64,000 nt of DNA from Bradyrhizobium sp. WSM1743 (GTDB taxonomy: Bacteria; Pseudomonadota; Alphaproteobacteria; Rhizobiales; Xanthobacteraceae), in contig NZ_AXAZ01000030.1 of assembly GCF_000473065.1 (NCBI RefSeq), forward strand, positions 1-64,000. Direction: 5' to 3'. The notes beneath the pieces are model-generated. The model had not been told where the DNA came from, made no database searches, and was given only the letters and a program-made list of their open reading frames with translations. The translations under genes were made by a program, and so were the position numbers. Each line of letters starts with the position of its first letter. Positions within the stretch are counted from its first letter, which is position 1. Below, piece by piece: positions 27,245-36,229 of this stretch.

Positions 27245-28003
27245 ATGCAGCAAAACGCACCCTCCTCCGAACCGATCGTGTCGCTCCGCGACGTGCAGAA
27301 GAGCTTTGGCTCGCTTCGTGTGCTCGACGGCGTCTCCTTTGCCGTCGCGCGCGGCGAGGTGCTGGCGCTGATCGGCCGCTCCGGCTCCGGCAAGAGCACG
27401 GCGCTGCGCTGCATCGACCGCTTCGAGAAGGTCGACGGCGGCGAGATCGTCGTCTGCGGGCATCGCGTCGACCGTCCCGACGTGAACTTGCGCGCGCTGC
27501 GCCAGGACGTCGGCATCGTGTTCCAGAGCTACAATCTGTTTCCGCACCTCACGATCGAGCAGAACATCACGCTTGCGCCCTGCGCGGTGAAGGGCATGGC
27601 AAGCTCGCACGCCAAAGACCTCGCGCGAAAAGTGCTGGCGCAGGTCGGGCTCGAGGAGAAGCTGCACGCGTATCCCGAGCAGCTCTCGGGCGGACAGCAG
27701 CAGCGCGCCGCGATCGCCCGCTCGCTCGCGATGCAGCCCAAGGTCATGCTGTTCGACGAGGTCACCTCCGCACTCGATCCCGAGCTCACCGGCGAAGTGC
27801 TGAAGGTGATCGAGCAGCTGGCGGCCGACGGCATGACCATGGTGATGGTCACCCACGAGATGGGTTTCGCCAAGGGTATCGCCGACCGGATCGTGTTCAT
27901 GCATCGCGGCAAGGTCCATGAGACTGGACCCGCCTCGATCCTGACGTCGCCGACCACGCCCGAACTCACGCAATTCGTGGGGACGGGAAACCTAAAATCA
28001 TAA
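27245..28003 (+). CDS. ABC transporter ATPase, polar amino acid type
   Basis: 252 residues from [20 protein letters not shown]; a start at 27215 overlapping the permease is possible. Walker [14 protein letters not shown], signature [15 protein letters not shown], Walker [15 protein letters not shown], switch His in [11 protein letters not shown]. Powers the permease pair encoded just before. Confidence 0.96.
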   Translation: MQQNAPSSEPIVSLRDVQKSFGSLRVLDGVSFAVARGEVLALIGRSGSGKSTALRCIDRFEKVDGGEIVVCGHRVDRPDVNLRALRQDVGIVFQSYNLFPHLTIEQNITLAPCAVKGMASSHAKDLARKVLAQVGLEEKLHAYPEQLSGGQQQRAAIARSLAMQPKVMLFDEVTSALDPELTGEVLKVIEQLAADGMTMVMVTHEMGFAKGIADRIVFMHRGKVHETGPASILTSPTTPELTQFVGTGNLKS

Positions 28004-28022
28004 CAGGGAGAGGAGAACCAAG

Positions 28023-28817
28023 ATGACCAACAAGAAACTGCTGGGCACCGCCGCCGCGTTGTGCGGCCTCATCATGATGGCGGCAACGCCCGCGTCGGCC
28101 GATCTGCTGGACGACATCATGAAGGCGAAGAAGATCCGCATCTCGACGGACCTCGCCATCCCGCCCTCGGGCATGATGGACAGCAGCATGAAGCCGACCG
28201 GCTCGGACGTCGAAGTCGCGCAGCTGCTCGCCAAGGATTGGGGGCTCGAGCTCGAATTCATCCAGACCACCGGCGCGACCCGCATCCCTAACGTTCTGAC
28301 CGGCAAGGCCGACATCATCATCTCGACCCTGTCGGTGACGCCGGACCGCGCCAAGGTGATCGACTTCACCAAGCGCTATGCAACGCTGCAATCCGATGTC
28401 GGCTGCCTGAAGTCGTCGCGGGTCAAGGACTGGCCGGACCTGAAGGACAAGTCAATCGGCGTCTCGCGCGGCACCACCCAGGACACCACCCTGTCCAACA
28501 TGAAGGACAAGGATCTCAAGATCGCCCGCTACGACGACGACGCCACCATGGTGACGGCGGCGGTCTCGGGCCAGGTCGACTGCGTCGGCTCGTCCGCAAC
28601 CATCATCAACCAGATCGGGGTGAAGAATCCCTCGCGTGTGTTCGAATCCAGGATTCCGCTGGCGACCTTCGACCTCGCCATCGGCCTTAAGAAGGGCGAG
28701 CAGCCTTTGATGGACAAGCTCAACGCCTGGATCACCGAGAACGTCAAGAACGGGAAGCTCAACGCGATCTACAAGAAATTCCACGGCGTCGATCTGCCGG
28801 CGGACATGCGCAGCTGA
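28023..28817 (+). CDS. Periplasmic solute-binding protein of the ABC transporter
   Basis: 264 residues with a signal peptide (KKLLGTAAALCGLIMMAATPASA) and the family 3 binding fold: KKIRISTDLAIPPSGMMDS, GKADIIISTLSVTPDRAKVIDF, SIGVSRGTTQD. GAGAGGAGAACCAAG precedes the ATG. Captures the transported solute. It has the SVTPDR sequence typical of amino acid binders, but neighbouring enzymes suggest a polyhydroxy acid or sugar. Confidence 0.94.
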   Translation: MTNKKLLGTAAALCGLIMMAATPASADLLDDIMKAKKIRISTDLAIPPSGMMDSSMKPTGSDVEVAQLLAKDWGLELEFIQTTGATRIPNVLTGKADIIISTLSVTPDRAKVIDFTKRYATLQSDVGCLKSSRVKDWPDLKDKSIGVSRGTTQDTTLSNMKDKDLKIARYDDDATMVTAAVSGQVDCVGSSATIINQIGVKNPSRVFESRIPLATFDLAIGLKKGEQPLMDKLNAWITENVKNGKLNAIYKKFHGVDLPADMRS

Positions 28818-28829
28818 AACCAGAGAGAC

Positions 28830-28857
28830 CCGTGACAGCCGCGTGCGGCTGTCACGG
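28830..28857 (+). terminator. Stable hairpin after the binding-protein gene
   Basis: CCGTGACAGCC (28830-28840), loop, GGCTGTCACGG (28847-28857), 11 perfect pairs, 13 bases after the stop codon. No T-run. Such hairpins often protect the binding-protein mRNA from decay and set its excess over downstream genes. Confidence 0.6.
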
Positions 28858-28884
28858 TCAATGCGAAATCAAGAAGGACATTAC

Positions 28885-29331
28885 ATGCGTCTCGTCATCG
28901 GATCCGACCACGCCGGCTGGCCGCTCAAGCAAACCGTCATCGATCACATCCGCAAGCTCGGCCACGACATCATCGACGTCGGCTCCTATGACGACAAGCC
29001 GGTGGATTTCCCCGACATCGCGCGCGCCGTGGCGCAGAAGGTGACGTCGGGCGAAGCGACACGCGGCATCATGGTGTGCGGCACCGGCGTCGGCGCTTCC
29101 ATCGCCGCCAACAAGATGAAGGGCATCCGCGCCGCGGTCTGCCACGACGTCCATTCCGCGCATCAGAGCGTCGAGCATGATGATGTGAATGTCATGTGCA
29201 TCGGCGCGCAGATCGTCGGCGCCTGGCTCGCCGTGGACCTGGTCTCGTCCTACCTCTCCGCCGAATTCTCCACCGACGAGGATTTCCGCCGCCGCGTCGA
29301 GAAGCTGCGCGTCATGGACGAGCAAGGCTGA
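28885..29331 (+). CDS. rpiB: RpiB/LacAB-family sugar-phosphate isomerase
   Basis: 148 residues from MRLVIGSDHAGWPLKQTVID (ATG 28885 after AAGAAGGA). SDHAG, the active-site Cys in GIMVCGTGVGASIAANK, and CHDVHSAHQSVEHDD follow the RpiB pattern. RpiB relatives interconvert ribose-5-P/ribulose-5-P and also tetrose phosphates in erythritol-type pathways. Its place beside a transporter and a PfkB kinase favours a catabolic isomerase over the housekeeping enzyme (inference). Confidence 0.9.
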   Translation: MRLVIGSDHAGWPLKQTVIDHIRKLGHDIIDVGSYDDKPVDFPDIARAVAQKVTSGEATRGIMVCGTGVGASIAANKMKGIRAAVCHDVHSAHQSVEHDDVNVMCIGAQIVGAWLAVDLVSSYLSAEFSTDEDFRRRVEKLRVMDEQG

Positions 29332-29341
29332 CGGCCTCTCC

Positions 29342-30259
29342 ATGATCCTGGTGTTCGGATCGCTCAACATCGATCTGGTCGCGCAGGTCCCGGTCATTCC
29401 CGGTCCCGGCCGGACCGTGCTCGCCCCGTCCTACCAGACGCATTTCGGCGGCAAGGGCGCCAACCAAGCTGTCGCCGCCGCACGGATCGCAGGCCCAGGA
29501 CACGTGCGCATGGCGGGCCGCGTCGGCCGGGACGGATTTGGCGATAGCGCGATCGAGAACCTTCGGGAAAATGGCATCGATACGGCTCTCGTCATCAGAG
29601 CCGACGAGCCGACCGGCTGTGCCTTCATCACGGTCGATCAGGCCGGCGAGAACGCGATCACGGTGGCAAGCGGCGCCAACTTGGCTGCGAGCGCCGGCGA
29701 CCTGCCAGCCGAGCTCTTCAGGTCCGACACGGTGCTCATGCTCCAAATGGAGGTGCCGTTCGCACAGGCGCTGGAAGTGGCGCGCCGGACGAATTCGGCC
29801 TCCGGAACCGTCATCTGGAATCTCGCGCCGGTCCCGGAGAAGATGACGCGTGAGACGGTGACGGAGCTTCTCGCCGAGACCGACTATCTCCTCGTCAACG
29901 AGCACGAGGCGATCGACGCCGCGGCCGCTATCGGTCTCGCTCTATCCGATTTTGAAAGCGCCGCTGCGGACCTCGCCAAGGCTGGCGACCTCACCTGCAT
30001 CGTGACCGCCGGTGCGCAAGGCGCCCTGGCGGTCGCAGCGGATGGATCCCGTTTGCGCGCGCCCGCCCCGCGTATCACGCCGATGGATACGACCGGGGCC
30101 GGCGACTCCTTCGCCGGCGCGTTTGCGACGGTGATCCACGAGAAAGTTCCGCTGCAAATCGCCCTCCAGGTCGGATGCGACGCGGCGGCCCAAAAGTGCC
30201 TCAAGCCCGGTGCGCAGGCCGGCATGCCGCTGCGGGCGGCGATCTCATCCCTCGCCTGA
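29342..30259 (+). CDS. PfkB-family carbohydrate kinase, ribokinase-like
   Basis: 305 residues from MILVFGSLNIDLVAQVPVIP, with the substrate motif FGGKGANQAVAAARI, LLVNEHEA, and the C-terminal PfkB signature DTTGAGDSFAGAF holding the catalytic Asp. It phosphorylates a sugar or polyol; closest in pattern to ribokinases. Begins 10 bases after the isomerase gene and ends the run. Kinase plus isomerase plus reductase beside one transporter suggests a single pathway. Confidence 0.9.
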   Translation: MILVFGSLNIDLVAQVPVIPGPGRTVLAPSYQTHFGGKGANQAVAAARIAGPGHVRMAGRVGRDGFGDSAIENLRENGIDTALVIRADEPTGCAFITVDQAGENAITVASGANLAASAGDLPAELFRSDTVLMLQMEVPFAQALEVARRTNSASGTVIWNLAPVPEKMTRETVTELLAETDYLLVNEHEAIDAAAAIGLALSDFESAAADLAKAGDLTCIVTAGAQGALAVAADGSRLRAPAPRITPMDTTGAGDSFAGAFATVIHEKVPLQIALQVGCDAAAQKCLKPGAQAGMPLRAAISSLA

Positions 30260-30282
30260 GGGCTGCGCTGCTGCCCACGCTC

Positions 30283-30339
30283 CGTCATTGCGAGCCACCG
30301 GGTCCGCGCGAAGCGCGGCCCCGGTGGCTCGCAATGACG
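30283..30339. repeat. Palindromic intergenic repeat, family C
   Basis: Two perfect 20-base arms, CGTCATTGCGAGCCACCGGG (30283-30302) and its inverse (30320-30339), around a loop that itself pairs (CCGCGC-GAA-GCGCGG). Common Bradyrhizobium/Rhodopseudomonas CGTCATTGCGAG element; here it could also end the kinase transcript. Confidence 0.8.
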
Positions 30340-30473
30340 AGTTGAAGCAGCTTTGCACGAAATCTGCGCAATGCCGTCTCGGCACAGCCCGGGACGATAT
30401 CAACCATGCGGCAGTTGCATCCACCTCCAACACCGCTCCGGAATATACTCCTCTGATTCCGGGAGCCCTGCCC

Positions 30474-31199
30474 TTGGCCTTTCTCTTCGTCCTCAGCGTC
30501 GGCCTCATCGCCGGCACCATCTCCGGCATCGTCGGCACCGGCTCGTCGATCATGCTGATGCCGGTGCTGGTCTATGCCTATGGGCCGAAGGAGGCCGTGC
30601 CGATCATGGCAGTGGCGTCCGTGATGGCGAACTTTTCGCGGATTTTGGCGTGGTGGCGCGAGGTCGATTGGCGGGCCTGTGCGGCCTATTCGGTGACGGG
30701 CATTCCGGCGGCTGCGCTCGGCGCGCGGACGTTGCTGGCACTGCCCGCGCGCGCCGTCGATCTCACCATCGGCATCTTCCTGATCGCGATGGTGCCGGTG
30801 CGGCACTGGCTGGCGCGGCATGACCTCAAGGCCAATCTCTGGCATCTCGCGATCGGCGGCGCGGTGATCGGCTATCTCACCGGCATCGTGGTCTCGACCG
30901 GACCGCTCAGCGTGCCGCTGTTCCTATTCTACGGGCTGTCTAAGGGCGCCTTCATCGCCACCGAGGCGGCCTCCTCGCTCGGCCTCTACTTCGCGAAATC
31001 AGTGACCTTCGAGCGCTTCGGGGCGCTGACGGGCGACGTCTTCATCAAGGGCCTGATCGCTGGCTCCTCGCTGATGTCAGGCGCCTTCATCGCAAAGCGC
31101 TTTGTGCTGCATCTGAAACCGGACGTGTTCCGCCTGGTGATGGACGCGATCATGATCGCGGCCGGGCTCTCGATGCTGTGGAACGCGGCTCAGCTGTGA
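30474..31199 (+). CDS. TauE/SafE-family membrane exporter
   Basis: About 242 residues, seven to eight hydrophobic segments, with GTISGIVGTGSSIMLMPVLVYAYGPKEAVPIMAVASVMANFSR typical of TauE/SafE (DUF81) proteins that move sulfite, sulfonates or other organic anions. No ATG is available: the frame extends back to a GTG at 30210 inside the kinase gene and through the palindromic repeat, which cannot be right. TTG 30474, after GGGAG, puts the first helix at the N terminus. Start is therefore a guess. Confidence 0.82.
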   Translation: MAFLFVLSVGLIAGTISGIVGTGSSIMLMPVLVYAYGPKEAVPIMAVASVMANFSRILAWWREVDWRACAAYSVTGIPAAALGARTLLALPARAVDLTIGIFLIAMVPVRHWLARHDLKANLWHLAIGGAVIGYLTGIVVSTGPLSVPLFLFYGLSKGAFIATEAASSLGLYFAKSVTFERFGALTGDVFIKGLIAGSSLMSGAFIAKRFVLHLKPDVFRLVMDAIMIAAGLSMLWNAAQL

Positions 31200-31211
31200 G
31201 ACGGCCGCGGC

Positions 31212-33254
31212 TCAGGCGGCGAATTCCGGAGTGATCGATGGGCTGTCGGCGATGACGCGGCTCGCCGCCGCCGGCTGCCCGTCGAGCCATTGCAGCACGG
31301 CCTCGAGCGGCTGCGGCCGCTGATAGAGGAACCCCTGCCCGAGCCTCACGCCCATCTCACGCATGGCCTCGGCCTGCTCGGCGCGCTCGATGCCTTCGGC
31401 AATCAGGGTCAGTCCCAGCGTGCCGGCGAGCGATGCAATGACGCCGACGATCGCCTTGTCTTCCGCGCTGTCGGGAATCTCGCTGATGAAGGCTTTGTCG
31501 ATCTTGACCTTGTCCAGCGGGAAGCGCCTGAGATGAGCGAGCGAAGAGTAGCCCGTGCCGAAATCGTCGAGCGCGATCGTAGCACCCAAGCGCCGCAGGC
31601 GATGCAGCGTTTCTGAGGCACTGGCGATGTTGTTGATCAGCGATCCCTCGGTGATCTCGAGCTCGAGCATCGATGCCGCGACACCGAAGCGCGCGCAGGT
31701 CGCGCGCAGCTCGGCTGCGAGCGAATGGTCGGCGAGCTCGGATGGCGGCAGATTGATCGCGATCCTGATATCCGACCTCCCGGCGGCGGCCAGACGTTGC
31801 AGCGCGCGGCATGCATCGGTCAGCACGTAGCGGGTGAGCCGCGCATTGTTGCCGCTGCGCTCGATCAGCGGCAGGAATTCGGCCGGGCCGATCAAGCCAT
31901 GATCGGGATGGCGCCAGCGGATCAGCGCTTCCAGGCCGACGACCTCGTGGCTTTCGAGATCGACCTGGCTCTGGTACCAGACTTCGAACTGCCCTTCGGC
32001 GAAGCCGGTGGGAATGGCGAGCTCGAGATCCCTGCGGCGGCGATAGTCGCGCTGCAGCGCTTCGTCCAGCACGGCGACCGTGCCGGGCGCCTTGCTCTTG
32101 GCATGATAGAGCGCGATGTCGGCGAGCGTCGGCAGATGCGACAGCTCCGGATCGTCGGCACGGCGCACGGCAAGACCGATGCTGGCGCGCGGCACCACCT
32201 GCTTGTCGTGAAGCCGGATCGGTTCGGAAATGACGTCGAGCACCTGCTGTGCGAATGCCTGCGCCGCCTGTTCGTGGCTCACCTCGGGACGAATGACGAC
32301 GAACTCGTCGCCGCCGAGCCGGGCAACCCAGTCCTCGGCTTCGACCGCGCGACGAAGACGTTGCGAAATCTGAACCAGGAACTCGTCGCCGGCCTCATGA
32401 CCGAAGGTGTCATTGATGCCCTTGAAGTCGTCGAGATCGATGAAGCAGAACGCGACCAGCGTATCCGGCGAGCCCCCGTCCCGGCTTGCCACGACGAGCC
32501 GCTCGGTCAGGGAGCGGCGGTTCGGCAGCCCGGTGAGCGGATCGTGCGTCGCCATGTGCCCGAGCCGGTCCAGCGCCCTTGACGTCGTGTGCTGCATGGC
32601 GTTGAAGGCGCGCGCGAGCTGACCGAATTCGTTCGAGGACGTGACGTCCGCCGGATAGGCGCGGCCGTCCTGCTTGCTGCGCTGGATCGCCGACATCATG
32701 GCCGCCAGCGGCCTGCCGATGAAGATGTTGGCGGAGATCCGCATGGCGATCAGGGTCGCAAACGTCGCGAGCAAACCGACGACCAGCAGCAGCACCAGGC
32801 GGCTGCCTGCATCCGCGTACAGCGTCGTACGGGAATAGGCGATGGCGATGCGGCCGGCCTGAACGGCCATGTTGCCGTTGCTGTAGTGGATCGGCCGCGA
32901 GACCTCCGCCACCGACTGGCCTTCGGACCGCGCGACCACGCGGGCAATGGCGGCACCGGTATCGTCATAGACGGCCGCCGCCGCGATGGTCTCGTCGTGC
33001 ATGATCTCGTTGAGCACGCCCGTGACCTGGTCGTAGCGCATCTTCCAGAGCGGCTCGGCGATCAGCTCGGCCCGGCTCTCGGCGACGCGGGCCATGCGGG
33101 CGTCGAGCTGCCTGACCTGCGACCAAAAGCTCGATGCCTCGACGCCGGCGGAGGCGAGCAGTTGCACCAAGAGCAGAACGGGCACGGTGGCCCAGATCAT
33201 CGCGTGGACGACCGAGCGCAAGCGCGATGGCTGGTTGCAGTCCGGATCGGTCAT
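31212..33254 (-). CDS. Membrane GGDEF-EAL protein (c-di-GMP turnover)
   Basis: 680 residues. Helix about 13-35, periplasmic sensor of about 120 residues, second helix about 155-180, HAMP-like linker, GGDEF domain with an intact GGDEF at about 316, and EAL domain from about 443 (GLEALIRWRHP). EAL catalytic residues are present: Asn in INLPPSEL, Glu in LELEITEG, DDFGTGYSS, KIDKAFI and AEGIE. The inhibitory I-site is EAED instead of RxxD, so product feedback is probably lost. It can in principle make and break c-di-GMP. 18 bases follow a periplasmic binding protein gene on the same strand. Confidence 0.93.
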   Translation of the reverse strand: MTDPDCNQPSRLRSVVHAMIWATVPVLLLVQLLASAGVEASSFWSQVRQLDARMARVAESRAELIAEPLWKMRYDQVTGVLNEIMHDETIAAAAVYDDTGAAIARVVARSEGQSVAEVSRPIHYSNGNMAVQAGRIAIAYSRTTLYADAGSRLVLLLVVGLLATFATLIAMRISANIFIGRPLAAMMSAIQRSKQDGRAYPADVTSSNEFGQLARAFNAMQHTTSRALDRLGHMATHDPLTGLPNRRSLTERLVVASRDGGSPDTLVAFCFIDLDDFKGINDTFGHEAGDEFLVQISQRLRRAVEAEDWVARLGGDEFVVIRPEVSHEQAAQAFAQQVLDVISEPIRLHDKQVVPRASIGLAVRRADDPELSHLPTLADIALYHAKSKAPGTVAVLDEALQRDYRRRRDLELAIPTGFAEGQFEVWYQSQVDLESHEVVGLEALIRWRHPDHGLIGPAEFLPLIERSGNNARLTRYVLTDACRALQRLAAAGRSDIRIAINLPPSELADHSLAAELRATCARFGVAASMLELEITEGSLINNIASASETLHRLRRLGATIALDDFGTGYSSLAHLRRFPLDKVKIDKAFISEIPDSAEDKAIVGVIASLAGTLGLTLIAEGIERAEQAEAMREMGVRLGQGFLYQRPQPLEAVLQWLDGQPAAASRVIADSPSITPEFAA

Positions 33255-33272
33255 CGCCTCATCCTTTGCGCA

Positions 33273-34421
33273 TCAGTCCGCGACGCCTTCGGGAAGCGGC
33301 AGCGACGAGATGAGCGCATCGAGGGAGAAGTCATAGTGGCCGCAGCGCCCGGCCTTTGCCCGGAACCGCGTGAAGTCGATCCGGTCGAACGCCCGCGTCC
33401 TGATGAGGTCGCCGACCGAAGCGAGATTGTCGCGCGTGATCGCCGACGTCTTGACCTCGACGCGGGGCGAAACGGCTGCGAAATCGCAGCCATCGGCATA
33501 ATCGCGCAGGAGCACAATCGACCAGCCGCCGAGCAGGAAATGCCCGCCGTCGGTCAGGAGCAGACGCCCCGTCCTGATCTCGCGCAGCGCGTCCTCTGAC
33601 CAGTTGAGACCCACCACCTGGATGTTCCGACCGGGCACAAGGCCGGCAGCGATCACCGCGCGCAGCGCGCCGAGCGCCATAGGATCGTTTCCGGCCCAGA
33701 TGCCGGCAGGCCGGATCTCCTTGCGAGCAGCCCAGCCCAGGTAGTTCGCCGTGACCCGCTCGGCCTCCGACTGCGTCCAGTTGGCGAACAGCAGCCGGTC
33801 CACCACGACATCAGGCGCGGCATCCACGGCGAGCTTGAGACCGGCGTTACGGGCGATCGAGGCGGGCGTGATCTCGTCGCCGCCGATGCCGAGAATGTGG
33901 ATCTTGCCGTCGGGGCTCTGCCATTTCTCGGCACGCGCCGCCGCGATCAGCGCATTGGCCATCCGCGCGCCTGCGGTCTGAAGATCGGTCGTGATGTCGC
34001 CAAGCCAGCTCGTGAGCTTCTGACGCGGCGGTCCAAGACGCGCCACATCCTGGCCGATCAGCGTGTTCGAGAGCAGCAGCGTCTTGACGCCCGCAGCCTC
34101 GGCCGCCTCCAGGATCGGGACGGCGGCGGACTCCTCGTTCGACAGGATGAGGAAATCGGGCTTTTCGGGACGTGCCACCACGCCGAAGCCGAGCTCCTGC
34201 ATGGTGCGGTAATTCCGCTCGCTGGTCAGCACCTCGACGCGCGCGTCGAGCTTGCGGCCGGCGGCCTGCATGGTCTGCGCGACCATGTCCCAATAGACCT
34301 CGCCGGTCTTGCCGGGATTGACGAAGACGATGTCGAGGGGCTTGGCAAGACTACGGCCGGCGGACGCGAAAACGCCGCAGGCCATGCCCGCAGCGAGCAG
34401 TACTCGCAGGAATCTCGTCAT
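33273..34421 (-). CDS. Periplasmic sugar-type binding protein linked to the GGDEF-EAL gene
   Basis: 382 residues from MTRFLRVLLAAGMACGVFAS (ATG 34421 after GAAGAG), with a signal peptide ending SLA. The mature part has the type 1 periplasmic fold of LacI/ribose binders: IVFVNPGKTGEVYWDMVAQTM, ILSNEESAAVPILEAAEAAG, AGIWAGNDPMALGALRAVIAAG, IQVVGLNWSEDALREI. There are no transport genes next to it. Instead it is upstream of the GGDEF-EAL protein, so it probably serves as that protein's ligand sensor (inference). Confidence 0.88.
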   Translation of the reverse strand: MTRFLRVLLAAGMACGVFASAGRSLAKPLDIVFVNPGKTGEVYWDMVAQTMQAAGRKLDARVEVLTSERNYRTMQELGFGVVARPEKPDFLILSNEESAAVPILEAAEAAGVKTLLLSNTLIGQDVARLGPPRQKLTSWLGDITTDLQTAGARMANALIAAARAEKWQSPDGKIHILGIGGDEITPASIARNAGLKLAVDAAPDVVVDRLLFANWTQSEAERVTANYLGWAARKEIRPAGIWAGNDPMALGALRAVIAAGLVPGRNIQVVGLNWSEDALREIRTGRLLLTDGGHFLLGGWSIVLLRDYADGCDFAAVSPRVEVKTSAITRDNLASVGDLIRTRAFDRIDFTRFRAKAGRCGHYDFSLDALISSLPLPEGVAD

Positions 34422-34616
34422 TTCTCTTCGCCGCCCCCCAATTGGTTCCGAGGTTGGACCCGCGTCCGCTAACATTTGGCAAAATCCAAGCGGGCACCGC
34501 AGCGCAGAGCTAATGAAAGGTATATCTACCGTTCCGAATTGAGATCATTGAAGCACGGCGATCGACCCGCCATTCCGTGCTATCAGCAAATCTGAAACTC
34601 CCGACTCGCTGTCCCC

Positions 34617-36062
34617 ATGGCCAAATCCACCCTCTCCTTCGTCTGCCAGAACTGCGGCGCGGCCTATAACCGCTGGCAGGGCAAATGCGAGTCCTGCGGC
34701 GAGTGGAATACGCTCGCGGAAGAAGACACCAGCGGCAGCGTGCCGGTCTCGATCCGCTCCAAGCGCAAGGGGCGGACGTTCGCGCTGGAGAGCCTCGCCG
34801 GCAAGAGCCCGGATGCGCCGCGCCTGTCCTCGGGGATGACCGAGCTTGACCGCGTCACCGGTGGCGGCTTCGTTCGCGGCTCGGTGCTGCTGGTCGGCGG
34901 CGATCCCGGCATCGGCAAGTCGACGCTGCTGACGCAGGCGACCAGCCTGCTGGCGCGCACCGGCCACCGCGTCGTCTACATCTCCGGAGAAGAGGCGGTC
35001 GCCCAGGTGCGGCTGCGCGCCGAGCGGCTCGGCCTGTCGGACGCGCCGGTGCAGCTCGCCGCCGAGACCTCGGTCGAGGACATCGTCTCGACGCTGTCGG
35101 AGGGCGCGGTGCCCCGCCTGATCGTGATCGACTCGATCCAGACCATGTGGACCGACACGGTGGAATCCGCGCCCGGCACGGTGACCCAGGTGCGCGCTTC
35201 GGCGCAGGCGCTGATCCGCTTCGCCAAGAAGACGGGAGCGGCCATCATCCTGGTCGGCCACGTCACCAAGGACGGCCAGATCGCCGGTCCCCGCGTGGTC
35301 GAGCACATGGTCGACGCCGTGATGTCATTCGAAGGCGAAGGCTCACAACAATTCCGCATCCTGCGCGCCGTGAAGAACCGTTTCGGCCCGACCGACGAGA
35401 TCGGCGTATTCGAGATGACGGGCCTGGGCCTGCGCGAGGTCACCAACCCCTCCGAATTGTTCCTGTCCGAGCGCGATCTCGGCACGCCCGGCACCGCAGT
35501 CTTTGCGGGCATCGAGGGCACGAGGCCCGTTCTGGTCGAATTGCAAGCGCTGGTGGCCCCGACCTCGCTCGGCACCCCGCGCCGGGCCGTGGTCGGCTGG
35601 GATCCGAGCCGGCTCTCGATGGTGCTGGCGGTGCTGGAGGCCCATTGCGGGGTCAAGCTGTCCGGCCATGACGTCTATCTGAACGTTGCGGGCGGCCTGC
35701 GCATCAACGAGCCGGCGGCGGATCTCGCCGCTGCCGCGGCGCTGGTGTCATCCCTGGTTAATGCGCAGTTACCGACCGATGCCGTCTATTTCGGCGAGAT
35801 CTCGCTCTCCGGCGTGGTGCGCCCGGTGGCGCAGACCCCGGCCCGGCTGAAGGAAGCGGCAAAACTGGGCTTTCAGCGCGCCGTGCTGCCCGAATCGGCA
35901 CGGGGCGAGACCGGCGGCGATGCCGGATTGTCGCTGAATGCGGTCAACAGCCTGACGACCTTGGTGGCCGAGATCGCCGCCCGCGGCTCCCGCCGGGGCG
36001 AATCGAACCCACCGGCAGAGAAAAATGCCACACCGGCAAGATTCCGCCGTGGAGAGGGCTAG
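34617..36062 (+). CDS. radA: DNA repair protein RadA
   Basis: 481 residues: C4 zinc finger CQNCGAAYNRWQGKCESCGEW, RecA-like core with Walker A GGDPGIGKSTLLTQA, the RadA-specific KNRFGPTDE, and the Lon-like C-terminal domain (GLRINEPAADLAAAAAL). Helps branch migration in recombination. ATG at 34617. Upstream of cvpA and purF, a conserved alphaproteobacterial order. Confidence 0.98.
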   Translation: MAKSTLSFVCQNCGAAYNRWQGKCESCGEWNTLAEEDTSGSVPVSIRSKRKGRTFALESLAGKSPDAPRLSSGMTELDRVTGGGFVRGSVLLVGGDPGIGKSTLLTQATSLLARTGHRVVYISGEEAVAQVRLRAERLGLSDAPVQLAAETSVEDIVSTLSEGAVPRLIVIDSIQTMWTDTVESAPGTVTQVRASAQALIRFAKKTGAAIILVGHVTKDGQIAGPRVVEHMVDAVMSFEGEGSQQFRILRAVKNRFGPTDEIGVFEMTGLGLREVTNPSELFLSERDLGTPGTAVFAGIEGTRPVLVELQALVAPTSLGTPRRAVVGWDPSRLSMVLAVLEAHCGVKLSGHDVYLNVAGGLRINEPAADLAAAAALVSSLVNAQLPTDAVYFGEISLSGVVRPVAQTPARLKEAAKLGFQRAVLPESARGETGGDAGLSLNAVNSLTTLVAEIAARGSRRGESNPPAEKNATPARFRRGEG

Positions 36063-36229
36063 GCGGAGGTGACGCCGGAGGCCCTCGCCGCTATACAGCC
36101 GTCACAAAAGCAGCATGGGATTGCGTGGTTGCGGCCTTGCCGGGAACGCCGTCTGCCCTTCTTTTAGGGCAGCGGCCAAACACCGATTCGCTGAGCGCCT
36201 TTGAGAGTACGAGCGGACCAGACCAGCCG

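Noticed and set aside
30210-30473. N-terminal extension of the TauE gene from a GTG inside the kinase gene
   Set aside because: It would be translated from a palindromic repeat and has no transporter-like sequence.
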